Shown: positions 11,001 through 24,435, counted from the first letter of the stretch. The stretch is DNA of 64,000 nucleotides from Acorus gramineus (GCA_030737835.1 CM060847.1:17445979-17509978), one strand, 5' to 3'. A program made the numbers and translations. The notes: generated by a model from the sequence alone, not told the origin.

Positions 11001-11347
11001 AAACATGTACCCCGTTAGATGAGGTATACTATTTTTTAAAAATTCAAAACATATGTAGACTAAAATTAGGGCGGAAAATGAGATTGTATGTAACATTATC
11101 CTTGTTAAAAATCAACTTTGGGCTGTAAGTCGGCCCATGACCTTTTTGTCCAATGTGGCCCATTTTTGGTTTCTCCTTTCTTTTTTTGCTTTTTTTTTCT
11201 TTCAGCGGGAGAGTGAGATGGTGATTTTGGGATTTTTTTTTTATATATAATAATGAAAATGTCTTCGTAGGAATTTAATGTCTTAACGATGAACAAGATC
11301 CAAGTTACGTCAAATGAGTCACAATCCATTCCACAAAATTTCTCCGA

Positions 11348-12100
11348 GTTCCTCAAAAAATTTCAAGTTTTTTTTAAGTCATTTAGGTAGTGTAAAATTA
11401 TATTTAGATCCCTTCAGCAGATACTGTTCATAAATACTGAAAATGCTCCTTACACCCCCTCTCTCCGCTCTCCCTGATCGCTTGATATTTTCGAATTTGA
11501 CAAAATCAAACTAGCCATTTAGTTCAATGTATAGAATACAATACATAACATAAGAAAATTCATAAATCAAGCAGGAGAAAAAGTTATTCCTCATGTCCAG
11601 GATTAGGTCCTGGATCATTAGATATGAATATGAAGATAAATACCACTCTATTCCTAAACTCTTAAAAAATAAAAAGTAAATTGAAATTGTAATGGGAAAA
11701 TAAATAAAATGAGGATATGGATAGGTGAAAAATCCAAGATTTCCACTTTTCATTCAGAACATTAAAAGAATCTTTATTTATTTATTTACGAGTTCATTGA
11801 ATTAAAGAAATTCATTTTCTCAATAAATACTCACAACCACCCTTTGTCACTCCCTGTTACCACTCTCAAGTATATTATTAACATTTACATAAAATGCCCT
11901 CCGCCCAATTATTTCAATAACTGTAAACACTCTTCATTACATTGTTAAGTACATATATCCAGTGCCCAATACATTGTTAACCTTCTTATAACTGGATGAG
12001 GGCATTTTTAATATTTTTAACAACTTCCGGCTGTAGGGACTTAAAGATAATTGTACATCGCCTTAGAGATTTAAAAAAAAGTTAAAAATTTTCATGAACC
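11348..12100. mobile_element. Long-TIR non-autonomous DNA element
   Basis: The left ~95 bp (starting gttcctcaaaaaatttcaag) aligns with the reverse complement of the right ~95 bp (starting taggttcatgaaaattttta). Shared words include 'ttttttttaa', 'tttagatccctt/tttaagtcccta' and 'aaaatgc'. The interior is non-coding. The exact ends and target duplication are not clear. Confidence 0.5.
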
Positions 12101-14320
12101 TAAAAATAATAGATGAAGTGCATAAATAAGAAAGCGACAATCAAGCGATAGCGAAGCCATACCCGTTGTTGTAGATAGGTATCCTAACGGCCCGATGAAC
12201 TCATCTTGAGACTGTTATTCCTTCTAGTCTTGTGAAGGTAAGTCAGGGCTGATGCACGGACCACAGGACCCTAATTAATTTCCTCTAATTTCTTTTATAA
12301 AAAAAATGTATACATATAAACCTATAAAAGGAATATTTGAGCCAAAAGTACTTTTAATAATTTCTTTGCTGTTTCAATTATTGGAGCATATATTTTGTTT
12401 TTTTTTTTAAAATACATAATTCATATATACTGTAATTAATTTAATACAATTATTTATGCAAAGAACGAATGATGATTATATATTTTATCTAATGAAATAT
12501 ACATAACCTCGTCAAAAAAAATTATTGATAATTGGAGTTGCATATAAAAGTCGTTTGTAACAAAGGGCTTCTTTTTTAACGTTTTTCAGCTTTTTTAAAT
12601 AATAATGTTTGATTAACAATTAATTCTTATAAATACATCTAATTATCTAAAGAAAACGATGTTTCATGCAAAGAATGATTGACACTGAACGTATTACTTC
12701 TGTTCTTGATAATTATGTGAATTAACCACAAGTAATTTCTTTGGTTTAATGGAAATGAGTGGAGTTCTATTACAGTTTGTTATTCATTATGTTTGTTATT
12801 CATTAATGTATATTTGACTCTTATCTTTGATTTAGGAAAACTTTTAAGTAAGTCACTACAAACAATTAAAAGATTAATTTTGAAAGATTTCAATTAAAAA
12901 AAAAAATGAGGAGAAGAAGAAAAAGAACATACATGTTTGGCCTTGAAAAATTGTTAGCTGAGTGGGGCCCTAGTAGAGATCCTTTGATAAGACCTCTTAT
13001 CACAAATTTCGATTCGGTTATAATTACTTTTGAAAAAAAAAAATCGCATAAAATTTATTACAAAACAAATCCCAATAAAAATAGAAATACCAATAAACAA
13101 AGATAAAAGTTAACTCATATGTTTAAAAAGTAGAAATAAAACCAAATAAAAATATGAAAATTTAGTAAATTACACATCTTATAAGATAATCTTCTTTGTA
13201 AATCAAATAAAAAATAAAACATTAATAAAAATAAAAATAATATAAATAAATAAAAAAAAGACAAAAAAAGTAGTAACTTTTTTATGATTTGATAATATAG
13301 TAACTTTAAAATATAAATTTGAAGAAAACAATTGACCTCCACTCCATATCTAGAGGCCCTAGAACCTTGTTAGGCAAAAAGACATTATAAGAAGCGCATC
13401 AGTTTTAAATGCATATCCATATAATTAAATAGGCTAATAGTTTTTTTTTAAATCAAAATAGAAGAAATTACAAATTAGTCACACTGACATTTTATCCATA
13501 TCTTTCACACCCACTCCTTGTAAAAAGATAATAAAATATCTGACCTATACTGACAGAGAACTCTGGGCACCCAATTTTAAAAATGTACTCATGTAAAATG
13601 AGGTCTGCCACAATGTCTGCCAGTTCAAGTTGGTCCTTCGGTGGGTCCCACGTGATTCATGGTCCATACGCGTGGATGCCACGTCATGTCGTACCAAGTG
13701 GATTTGGTTGGATCAAATTTTTTTTTTTTTCTTTAAAAAGAAGGGGGACAATGGAGACCACGACTGACAAAGTTATTTTACCAGCAGCCTAATATTATTT
13801 AAAAATTTAATTTTTATTTTTATAAGTTCATTACTCCTCCTATCCAATTCGATAAAAATTTCAACGATAAAAGATCTGTCGTTTGTATGAGTAAGTATGT
13901 ACAGAAGTCTATCGAATGTGAAAGTCGATAGGATCATGTCAAGTAGATGATATGAAATTTGACATTAGCTTGTCGAACAGTTCAGAACATATAACTGCTA
14001 CCTTCTGAAAATCAATATCTTGTATAATTATTTAAGTCCATACAAAGACAAAAACACATTTTAAGTTATTTAAGTTTTTTTAAAAAGCATTTATCTATAT
14101 AATCATTTAAATACAAAGAACAAAAATATCAAATAAACAATCATTTAAGTCAAACAAGAAGCATTTCATATATCTTCTAAATTGTTAAACGACTCCATAG
14201 GCATAAACCTCATGTTCAGAAAGAAAAAAATAACCCGATTAGATGAGACATCTAATTGAGCGTGGTCGGCATAGACGGTCACTTGCCAACCTCACTCCTT
14301 GATGAACCTTCGTGTCTGAC
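12101..14320. other. AT-rich gene-free stretch
   Basis: Very AT-rich with poly-A/T tracts; the short ORFs have low-complexity translations. A slightly GC-richer patch at 13560-13790 shows no recognisable domain. I see no gene here. Confidence 0.5.
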
Positions 14321-14329
14321 CGCAGCTCT

Positions 14330-14740
14330 AAAAACATTGACCAAAACAACTCTCACATGTTTTCAAAGTAGACCCTGGTATCTCGAAAGATGGTCTCATT
14401 TCGACTTAACCATATCACCCACGCGCTTGTGAGAATGATCGATTGGAATATCCTCACCACAATGTACCTATCATCAACGCGTGCTAACCTCCTCCCTGCA
14501 TTCCAAAGCTCCTCCACCAAGAGGAAGGAAGATGTCTCTAAATCGGTGCATGGTTGGATCGCCCTCCATAAAATCTTGGTGGTTTGGACAACTAGAAAAG
14601 GTGTTGGACCGTCTCTGATTTTGCCAAACATAGAACGCATAGGGTTGAGGCATCGGGCACTAATTTGGTCCGATACACTTTGATGAGCAAACGTTCCCAG
14701 TTGAGGAGCCACAAATAATCCGAATTCAATCTGACTTCAT
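14330..14740 (-). pseudogene. LINE ORF2 C-terminal fragment (zf-RVT region)
   Basis: On the minus strand, one frame starts with a zf-RVT-like stretch including WERLLIKVYRTKLVPDAS and LCVLCLAKSETVQHLF. Another frame carries ILTSAWVIWLSRNETIFRDTR, the typical W.IW..RN..IF ending of plant L1 LINE ORF2 proteins. The two halves are in different frames, so at least one frameshift is present. No reverse transcriptase core, poly-A tail or target duplication was found, so this is a truncated relic. Confidence 0.75.
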
Positions 14741-15104
14741 AATATTCAGGTCCATACCTGCACACTCAAATTTCGAGTTTAACATCTTTAAATTATATAT
14801 GTGCCATCTCGTACTCCTAGCTTAGGGTGAATTACATCAATTCAGTTCCTAGAGATAATATAATAAAAAAATTACATAATAAATCAAATTTTTTCTATTA
14901 AATGTGAAATAGAATTACATTTAATTTACAATAACGTTAAATTTTTTTTAAAAAAAAATTAATTGTGGACATATCGATTTCAAAATGGATCAAAACAGTC
15001 CATTTCTGAATTGGGAAATAGGAAATAGACCAAATAAACAAAGGTGCAAGACAAAACAAGGTTAGCATTCACAAAAGAACTTGAGTTCGGGTAGGTAAGA
15101 TTTT
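14741..15104. other. Spacer, nothing recognised
   Basis: AT-rich sequence between the LINE relic and the LTR element; no features seen. Confidence 0.45.
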
Positions 15105-17119
15105 TGTTGGGAAACAAATACGCGGAAGCCCACAATAAAAAACGAGATCGAATACAAGAACGGAACACAATCACACGAAGAACAAAAAAATACATGGTTC
15201 GGCCTAGGCCTACATCCACGGGGTAAAAACAGAGAATCCACTATAATAGTTGAGATACAAAAAAGCCTTACAAACTCTCTTTCATGGAGTTACCCTCTCT
15301 TGAACCCTCTCAACCTCTCTCCTATGGATCTCTACATTTTATCTGTATGTGCCAAGCCAAGTTTTACCCTGAAATCCTAGAGGATATTTATATGAATAAA
15401 TAACTTCCTCTCTAAGTAATCTTCTAATAAACAAATCCGTTTCCCTTATTTTAGGAGATTCACCTTATATCTTAATTAAGATCAAATCTTAATTAATTAC
15501 CAATTAGGTGCACACTCTAATATGGTTTCATCATGACCATCCGATATTGATACACCGGATCGAGACATAATCCCAACAATTTTTACTTTGGCTCGAATTC
15601 GGTAAACTCCGACTTCCACGAACCCCTTGAAGATTTATGTTGATGTCTCCACCTCGCTCTGCAAACTCCACCTGGCTGAAGAACTTTTCTTCTTCCAGAA
15701 GTCTGCACTGCTGCATCTCCAAGTCAGTATCTTGACTTGGTAATCATGTGAATCTGTCGCATGCTCTATGTGCGTTTCTGAAGAAGGGTCATCTGAATTC
15801 CACCTTAAACAAGCTATACCACGCACTCGCGAGCTCCGAATACCTGGACTCGCTTTTTACATGAACCACCTGGGATGCCACCCTGGTTCAGAACGCCTTC
15901 TGTGTGTTGCGTCTCTGAAGAACGATTTGGACTCCACCTTGAACAAGTTACACCACACGTTTGCGATCTCCGAATACCTGGACTCGCTTTTTACCTGAAC
16001 CACTTAGGACGCCACCCGGGTTCAGAACGCCTTCTCTGTGTTGTGTCTTTGAAGAAAGATCTGGACTCCACCTTGAACAAACACACCACGCGATCGCAAG
16101 CTCTGAACCTGAACACGCTTTTTACTTGAACCACCTGGGACACCACCCGGGTTCAGAATGCCTTTTCTGTGTTGCATTGTTTCATCTTCTTCTTCTGCAC
16201 GAACTAAGCATCCACATCATGTGCCTCGCATAGGCCATTTCGCGCTCATCGTTGCATGCCGCCTCGCATCTTGCATCTTCGCACGTGCCTCCGCACGTGC
16301 TCTTGGCCTGCACCCGTGCGTCCCCTTTGGTACGTCTCTGCATGGAATTTCATGAGTGCTACATGGCCCTCTTTTTGTATTTTCATGAACTCAATCATAT
16401 ACCTTCATGCGAATCCAATGCAATTAGGATTACACGTCGGCCATCTTTCATCCACGGTCAGAAATTTTTTTTTTTTCTTCGCAGCCACAGTGACCGTGAT
16501 AATTTTTTTTTTCTTCTTCTTCATATAGAACCTCAATACGACATTGTTGAACTTCTTCAATCCATGTCGTTTCGTCATTCTTTAGATCTCGTTCTAGCTC
16601 CTAGGTCTTAATCTAGAGCTCTGATACAAGTTGTTGAAAAACAAATACGCGGAAGCCCATAATAAAACACGAGATCAAATACAAGAACGGAATACAATCA
16701 CACGAAGAACACAAAAATACGTGGTTCGGCCTAGGCCTACATCCACGGGACAAAAACAGATAATTCACTATAATAGTTGATATACAAAAAAGTCTTACAA
16801 ACTCTCTTTCATAGAGTTATCCTTTCTTGAAATCTCTCAACCTCTCTTATATGGATCTCTACATTTTATCTGTATGTGCCAAGCCAAGTTTTACCCTGAA
16901 ATCCTAGAGGATATTTATATGAATAAATAACTTTCTCTTTAAGTAATCTCCTAACAAACAAATCTGTAACAAACAAATATGTTCCCTGATTTTTAAAAAT
17001 TCACTTTATATCTTAATTAAGATTAAATCTTAATTAATTAACAATTAGGTGTCCACCCTAATATAATTTCATTATGACTATCCGATGTTGATATACTGGA
17101 CTAAGACATAATCCCAACA
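15105..17119 (-). mobile_element. Non-autonomous copia-like LTR element (fossil)
   Basis: Two direct repeats, 15105-15578 and 16632-17119, both begin TGTTG and end CCAACA. Just left of the right-hand repeat, the minus strand reads a diverged primer-binding site of the TGGTATCAGAGC class, so the element points left. The ~1.05 kb interior has no gag or pol sequence; instead it holds three ~135 bp tandem units. The LTRs differ by many substitutions and small indels by eye, so insertion is not recent. No matching target duplication is seen. Best classed as a defective, non-coding copia-derived element. Confidence 0.8.
15773..16180. repeat. ~135 bp tandem repeats inside the LTR element
   Basis: Units beginning near 15775, 15909 and 16044 share 'ctgaagaa', 'ctccaccttgaacaa', 'ctggactcgctttttac' and 'gggttcagaacgccttct'. 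The small ORFs they generate in several frames are not real genes. Confidence 0.85.
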
Positions 17120-17152
17120 GTATCTACCTGATCCCACAATGCCAACACTTAA

Positions 17153-17381
17153 GGGTGCGTTTGGTTGCGCGATTGCAAAACTGATTCTGCAGGAATCTGC
17201 GATTGCAAACTGATTCCGCAGGAAGCTCACTTTCTCAGCTTTCTGAAATCGCAGCTTTTGGGCACTATTTGCCTGAAATCTGTGTGCAGGAAGCTGCTAC
17301 AGTAAAACTGTTTGGTTGCACGATTGTAAACGCAGCTTTCTGCAATCGCAATCGCAGCGCAATCACGCAACCAAACGCACC
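17153..17381. mobile_element. Tourist/PIF-Harbinger-like MITE, copy 1
   Basis: Ends GGGTGCGTTTGGTTGCG and its inverted match CGCAACCAAACGCACC bound 229 bp. The left flank reads TTAA, consistent with a TTA/TAA target, but the right flank is altered. It is the same family as 22274-22498, there in the opposite orientation (shared 'gctcactttctcagctttct'). Confidence 0.85.
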
Positions 17382-19320
17382 AATAAGTGATGCGTTAAAC
17401 ATCGGCGCCACATGAATGCGAGCGACCCTCGCCAATCTCGAACCCCACTCCCTGGTGCTCACTTTCACCCTCTCCCAAAAATTTTCAAAGTAAAAAGTTA
17501 TCCCCTTGAATACTATTTCATTTCTCGCTCTTCATATAGCACAAGCACACGCTGGGAATACATAGAGTATTAAATTTCCCAATTTACTTTTTATGTCCTT
17601 TCTTATGTGATGACCCAATTACTAATATTCGTAGTGACTCAACCCAGATATGAAAGTCTTTACAACATGATAAGACCATTATATTAAAAAAAAAAAAAAC
17701 TACAGAATAGACATGTAGATCTTCAGATTCATATATGAATTTATTATTGAGTATTCAAACCCTAATTCATATCCCATGGATATTCACAACACAGTATCTA
17801 ATTATGAGTTTGAATGAAATATTGGAATTCAAATATATTATATTTTTAAAACTTTAACATGTATTTCTTTCATATTTATAATATATTATTACAAGTCAAA
17901 TAATATAATATTAGTCCAATATTTTTTCATAGTTGATATATAGTTACCTAATATACATGAATATGATTGGATGTAATATGATCTGAATCCATATTCGAAT
18001 TTGAAATTCCATATTTATCCGAACTTCTAGATTTGAACAATAATCACATGTGGATTTTTTCTGAATGATTGACAGGTCCAAGGGACACTAAAATATTCAA
18101 AGTAATGAAAGACACTAAAAAACAAAACATTCAAAGTATTGAAATCGTTTCCTGGATTTCTGAAACAATGCATACAGTACAGACAAACGTGTGACACGTT
18201 TTGTTCAAACTTTTAACTTCAGCTAGACCATGGCTTTGTATATAGTTATTTTAATAGTCCTATGCGTATATAAAATAATGAAAACAATACAAATTATAAA
18301 AACTAAATAATCATTATTTTAAGCAATAGTTACATAAAAATATAGAGGAGTTCACTTGTACAAGATAAAATTATTGTAATTTTGTCTGACGTTGGTTAGA
18401 TAACTCATGATTGAGGAGTAAACGTTGTTGTGTTTTGTTTTGATGCATGGGAGACTCATCATCTATCATTTTTTAATTATATTTTAGTCATGTTTCACTT
18501 TAATTTAAAAAAAAATGAGACATATATATGTCTACTATTTTATAAAAAAAACACTACCCATAAAAAATACTTAATATAACAAAATTGGAAGCATTAAAAA
18601 TATGAGATACCAAGAGATATTTATACTTTCTAAAATTGAATATGTGCACTCAAAAAAGTTGAAACATTTAAATTATTTTAGATTGGTGTACACATGTAGT
18701 TCGAATTTTTTTTTTCATTTGTAAAAGATTATTGAAGTCATTTTTTGGGTAGCAGAATAATTAGAGGATAAGATGAATATGGGTGAATAAATTGCGAAAC
18801 ATATTTGTTTAGAAGAAATAAGTAGATATAGCTATGTTACAATAGAGTTGGTCTGATAATAATACTTCATGTTTTCTGAAATTCCACTCAATCTATTTTA
18901 TTAACATTAAAAAAACGCATATGTTAAATCTCATGTGCCGCATCTTATGAATCACGAGTCCCACACGTCATTTTATTTTTCGTATTTTATAATTTTTTGT
19001 CTACAATTTATCTGTTGCCAATTAAACAATAAAAAATCACTATTATTATTTTTTTCAATGAAAATATTTAAAAATATAATTAAATTAAAAAATACTTATT
19101 TTTTTGTTTATATTAAATAATTATTAATCTCAAAATAACTTGTATCACAGGAGCTCGATCGGATGATCTCATAATGGTCGGCTTGATAATCTCCTCTTCA
19201 AAATTACCCGTGTAGATAAGGATCCACTTTTCATGTGTGTCCCTGACATTTGTCACAAGAAACATGAACACCAACATACTCACGTTTGCACTCAGACCCA
19301 AATTATATATTATATTATAA
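17382..19320. other. AT-rich gene-free stretch
   Basis: No gene or bounded element recognised. Many short A/T tracts; ORFs are low-complexity. Confidence 0.5.
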
Positions 19321-20092
19321 GAAAAATGACTAAAGAGTCTATCAAAAATTAAAAATACCCAAATCAATCACTTTTTAAAATTATATCTAAAAAAATCTCA
19401 TTTTATAATTTTGAAAACATAAAAGACTAATCTACCCTTATACAATTAGATCCTTAATACATTCTATATCTCTTAATTTTATTAAAATATTTCACCCTTT
19501 TAATTTTATTAATATATTTCACACATTTTCATGTAGCTCAATTTTTTTTATTGTAAATTCTTTGTGATTAGGTAGATTTTGTGAAATATGTACCAATATA
19601 ATTTGAGTTTTTGATGATGAACTCCATTAAATGTTGATGTTTTTTTTTTAAAAAAATGGATATGTACTAATGATATCATAAAAATTTGTAAATAGCCAAA
19701 AAATAAAAAAAAGTGAATAAAGATTTTAAATACTGAAATATCATCTGCTGCATTGGGACATAACACATATTTAAATTACATATTATGATTATACACAATG
19801 AAAAATGATAAACAATATCATGTAAGATATATATAAGAAACACACAGTATGATATATAATAACAAAACCTCTAAGAGGATTGATTTTCATTATGTATAGA
19901 GATATTGTTGTTTTGTAGGAAAAATAAATTTTTAGTGTGGAATAAAGAGGGATATTAAATATTTAATTACATAAGGGCAGATTAGTCTTTTGTGTTTTTC
20001 AAAACTGTGAAATGAGACTTTTTTAGATATAATTTTAAAAAATGACTGATTTGTATATTTCAAACTTTTAGGAGTTTTTTTGGGTCATTTTC
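19321..20092. mobile_element. Long-TIR (MULE-like) MITE
   Basis: The left ~150 bp aligns with the reverse complement of the right ~150 bp, sharing 'tttttaaaattatatctaaa' and 'aaaagactaatct'. Both flanks end with 'tattatattataa', which may be a target duplication or a local AT repeat. Non-coding. It abuts a second long-TIR element. Confidence 0.65.
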
Positions 20093-20110
20093 CCTATTAT
20101 TATATTATAA

Positions 20111-20652
20111 GGGAAAAATCTATATAACCCACAGTAAGCTAACTGAAATCCATATAACCTCTGACTATTTTTTTAAATCCATATAACCCCTTAAAAACAC
20201 ATAATAAATCCAAATAACCACCTGAATAAAATTTATGTTTACATATGATAAATATTTTGTGAATATTATGATTGATTAATCCTGATAGAAAACACAATAT
20301 ACAAAAAAAAAAACCCTATAATGTGTTAAAAATGTAAAATTTTTTCTATAAATGACGATTTTACTCATCCGAAAAAGGGTTTTATAATATATCTAGAGAG
20401 ATAAAATCATTATTTTTATAGGATTTTTTATATTTTTAACAAATTGTAGTGGTTTTTTTAGTATATTGTGTTTTCAGTCAGGGTTAACCAAATGAAATAT
20501 TCACAAAATATTCATCATCTATTGACGAAAATTTTATTGAGGGGGTTATTTGGATTTGCTAGATGTTTTTAGGGGGTTATATGAATTTTAAAAAAAGTTA
20601 AGGGATTACATGAAGTTCAATCAAGTTTAAAGGGGTTATATGGATTTTTCCC
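20111..20652. mobile_element. Foldback element, about 540 bp, almost all inverted repeat
   Basis: The left half starting GGGAAAAATCTATATAACCC pairs with the right half ending in its inverted match GGGAAAAATCCATATAACCC, over about 270 bp each. Shared words are 'aaatccaaataacc' and 'gaaaacacaatata'. A diverged relative occupies 23955-24435. The long TIRs and GGG start suggest a Mutator-type MITE. Confidence 0.75.
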
Positions 20653-22270
20653 AATGCTATTTATTATGTAAGGAAGACAAGCAAAGGACACAATGAACTG
20701 AAAGGCACATGAAAGCAAACCAAAGGTTGTATAAACAAAAAGGATTCTTGAAGGGTGCATTTGGTGGTGCCTGGTGGTGGGGGAGGGGGGAAGAGATTTC
20801 TCATCACATGTGACGTTTTAAAAGTTTGGCTTACATAGTTGATTGTCGGTGAGTACTGTTTATGTGTGTATGTGGTCCCTTTGTTTACTTATTATTACAT
20901 ATAAAAATAGGATAATTAATTTCATGTATTTTTTATTTTTTTAACATTTCAAAACACTTTTAAATTAATAGTTATATTTTATATATTTTTTTCTAAGTGC
21001 ATCGGTCTAAGTATAGTACGAGATTTAAAAGCGCGTAGATGTATAACAATATAAGAATGTACGTATTAATCACGTGCATAGAGTGCATAATAGTATATAG
21101 TATGAGATTTAGAAGCGTGTAGATGTATAACAATATAAGAATGTATGTAATAATCACGTTCATAAAGTGCATAACAGTGTATATAAATTGTGTAGGCAAT
21201 GGAAAAAAGAGAAAAATCAAGAAAAGTATAACAACTTTAGGGTGTTTAGTACGTAAGAAAATAAATCAAGGAACCTAAAAAATGAGGGCTTGAAAAAAGT
21301 ACTTAAGAATTAATTTTCCTTTTTTAAATTCAATAAATGAATATGCAGTGCACATAGGTATGTCATACATTAGCCTGCTAAGGGCTAGTTTGACAAAACA
21401 ATAAGATTTTTTAATATATAAGCATAATTTGAGTGGATAAAATTCTATTAATTTTGATATTAATTATATTTATTAAAATCAGAACAAGAAGTCAAAAAAT
21501 CAATGTTATTGTAGCCTTTTAAGTGTAATAAAAATATTCATTTTCATTTCAAATCAGGATAATTGTTATCCTAATTTTCTATAACAAATAGGTATGTACT
21601 TATCTATTTATTATCATTTATCCCATTATCAAACCAGGCATTTGGAATTAAAACTTAAATAAAAATTAATCCAAGGATTGGTGAAAAATATTTACAAGGA
21701 TATAGGTTTTTGGAGACAAATTATTATAATTTTATAAGATAAAGGTACGTTAATTTTAATGTTATTAATATTTGTTAAAATCTGGAACAAAAAAAATCTT
21801 TTAGTTTTCTATTCACGTTTATGATAATTATATTTATATGCTTTTAACAACAAGAATAAAATGTTATTTAATAATTTATTCCACTGATTATCTTACACTT
21901 GTTCCCTTGTCAAATGTGTCTTATTATTTTTTTTTTTTTTTTTTTAAGATTAATGGTGTCTCGTGATTTGATCTTACCTTTCTTTCAAGAGAGTTACCGA
22001 TTTTTGGTCTCTTAGGATTTGAATCTTGATCATGCTTTACGGAGAGAGGGTGCTAATGACTTTTTCAAAACTTGACCCGTAACGTGCATTGTTATTGTCA
22101 AATGAATTTTTATTTAAAATATAGAGTATTTTTAAACTTTAGATTTTAGTACCGGTTGATAAAAACTTTTTCAAAATCGATTAATTTAATCAATTTAGAG
22201 TAATTTGAAACTTGATAGGTTCCAAATGAAGTCTCAAAGGACCTTGATTGGTGAATAAATCCTCTAACAC
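20653..22270. other. AT-rich gene-free stretch with one tandem duplication
   Basis: Apart from the 84 bp duplication listed separately, I see only AT-rich sequence and homopolymer runs, including 20 or so T at about 21927. Confidence 0.5.
21012..21179. repeat. Two tandem copies of an 84 bp unit
   Basis: 'tatagtacgagattta' at 21012 recurs as 'tatagtatgagattta' at 21096. The units share 'gtagatgtataacaatataa' and 'gtgcataa'. Confidence 0.9.
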
Positions 22271-22273
22271 TTA

Positions 22274-22498
22274 GGGCGCGTTTGGTTGCGCGATTGCGCT
22301 ACGATTGTGATTGCAGGAAGCTGCGTTTACAATCGTGCAACTAAACAGTTTTATTGTGGCATCTTTATGCACACAGATTTTCAGACAAATAGTACCCAAA
22401 AGCTGCGATTTTAGAAAGCTGAGAAAGTGAGCTTCCTGCAGAATCAGTTTTGCATTTCCTGCAGAATCAGTTTTGCAATCGCGCAACCAAACGCACCC
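22274..22498. mobile_element. Tourist/PIF-Harbinger-like MITE, copy 2
   Basis: 225 bp bounded by GGGCGCGTTTGGTTGCG and CGCAACCAAACGCACCC, with a perfect TTA duplication at 22271-22273 and 22499-22501. It is the reverse-oriented sibling of 17153-17381. The intact TTA and near-perfect TIRs mark it as a PIF/Harbinger-type MITE. Confidence 0.92.
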
Positions 22499-22560
22499 TT
22501 ATTAAAAAACTATCCTCACCAATAATGCTGGCCGAACCCTTTTCAGTTGATTCACTTCGA

Positions 22561-22988
22561 CACTGTTTGGATATAGACATAAACTTACTCGGGGTTGATG
22601 ACTATGTTAGGGAATTACATGATTTTTTATTTGGTTATATTTTTAGTTATTATTGTTGAAAAACATAAAAATAAATTTTTTTGTGTTTGATTGACCACTG
22701 ATATGTTTTAAGATAAGATGCAAATAAGATGTGGATAATGATTTATAAAAGAAAAAAATTATTTGACTTGTGCGCCTCTTAATTTATAAAAGATGATAAC
22801 AGTTGATTTGACATGTAAACGCTTATGCCGGTATAATAAATTGGTTGTAATAACACAATTCCTAGAGAAACTGTAATAGAAATATTAATTTATTGTCACC
22901 CATTCTGACATAGCTATATCCATCAATTTCTTCCACCCCAATAGCTTTTGAGGCTTATTCTTCCTCTATTTCACTATCCAAACGGTAC
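22561..22988. mobile_element. GTTTGG-class MITE, diverged
   Basis: The ends CACTGTTTGGATA and TATCCAAACGGT are inverted. The interior shares 'gatttataaaa', 'gatgataacagttgattt' and 'acatagctatatcc' with the elements at 49354 and 50958. The target duplication is not clear. Confidence 0.6.
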
Positions 22989-23954
22989 CAGAGAGTTTAG
23001 ACATAATTTTTTTTATTTGGTATCACATATATGGATAGACTAATGCCCGCATGAGGGTTGCAAATTATGAATTAAGGAAGTGCTTCGATCCATCGTACTC
23101 GTGAACATTGAGTCCGAAAAATTTCGAGCAGTCAATCCAACCCTACCACCTCATTTTTGCATTGCAGGGTCTATTATGAGGGATCACTTGCTACGAAAAT
23201 GAGATTAGGATTTGTTTAGAATCTGAATTGAGAAACAATACTAATTCTGAAATTTTTGCGTCCCAAATCAATCTTTTTAAAAGATGTGGAACAATCACTT
23301 TTCAAACAAGAAAAAATTATGCATAAAAAATGGAGAGGTGGGTTTAAACGTGTTTGGATTTGTTTTTTGTGCCCAAAAAGACCCAAATGCAAATATGAAG
23401 ATGAGGACTATTAATGCATTCATTTTATTTTACAATCCCATATACAGTTATATACATTATGATAGTAGATTTTATTATAATGTATGAAATAATTTTTTTA
23501 TTTTTTATTTTTTTAAAAATTATGATATTATATATCAATATATATTTTATTTTTTATAATAATATATATTTTAATAAATAAGTGTATGATTTATATATAT
23601 AAAAAAAAACGGTTTGATGTGCCATTTTCGAATGTGAGTTAAGCGTGGGCCCATTAAGTTTAAGATATTTAAGTGCATGAAAAACATGACGTGGACACAC
23701 GGTATTAGCTATATTTTCTTGCTAATAACTCAGTCAAAACACAATAGAACATGATTGCCAAAGACAAAAATCCCCCAACAAAATAGAAAAGAGGACTTCC
23801 AAGGACGCAAGGAAAACAACCCCCACCAACCACAAAACATTCATATCAAGCAACGTATTAACGCCACCAAATCAAACTTCACATCAAATCCAACCAAACA
23901 AAAAAAAAAAAAAAAAAAAAAAAAAAATTCAAATCACCTGTCTGAAATCTATTG
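22989..23954. other. Intergenic DNA, nothing recognised
   Basis: No gene seen. Includes a run of 27 or so A at about 23900. Confidence 0.45.
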
Positions 23955-24435
23955 ACCCCTTGACTTTTCATATAAAGTCTATAATACGTTAAATCTTTTA
24001 TGTAAATTTAAATAGTCACTTAAATTAAATTTTTATTGATAGATTAAAATTATTATGTAAATATTTTGTTCGATTAATCCTGATTGAAAACATAATATAT
24101 CAAAACCTCCTAAAATATGTAAAAAAATGTGCAAATCATCTATAAATTACGATTTTATTCCTCGAGATAATGTTTTATAATCTATTCGAATTAATAAAAT
24201 AGTTATGTACAGAATGTTTTTTTACATTTTTAATAAATTGTATTAGGTTTTAGTATACTGTGTTTTCTTAACAAAATTGAATATTCACGGAATATTTCTT
24301 ATATGTCAATGGAAGTTTAATTCAGAGGTTTGAATTTATGGATATGTGTTTTTAAGGGGTTACATGGATTTTTGGAAAAGTCACGGGGTTACGTGTATTT
24401 CAAGTAATTTATAGGGGGTTATTTGAATGTTTCCC
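23955..24435. mobile_element. Diverged relative of the 20111-20652 foldback element
   Basis: Shares 'gattaatcctgat', 'gaaaacataatata', 'aaggggttacatggattttt' and the terminal 'tttccc' with the element at 20111. The left half is more decayed, so the left boundary is approximate. Confidence 0.55.

Noticed and set aside
13583-13792. Possible small gene in a GC-richer patch
   Set aside because: No domain, no splice context, no codon bias.
15768-16611. Overlapping ORFs in several frames
   Set aside because: Produced by 135 bp tandem repeats inside the LTR element; peptides repeat in step with the DNA.
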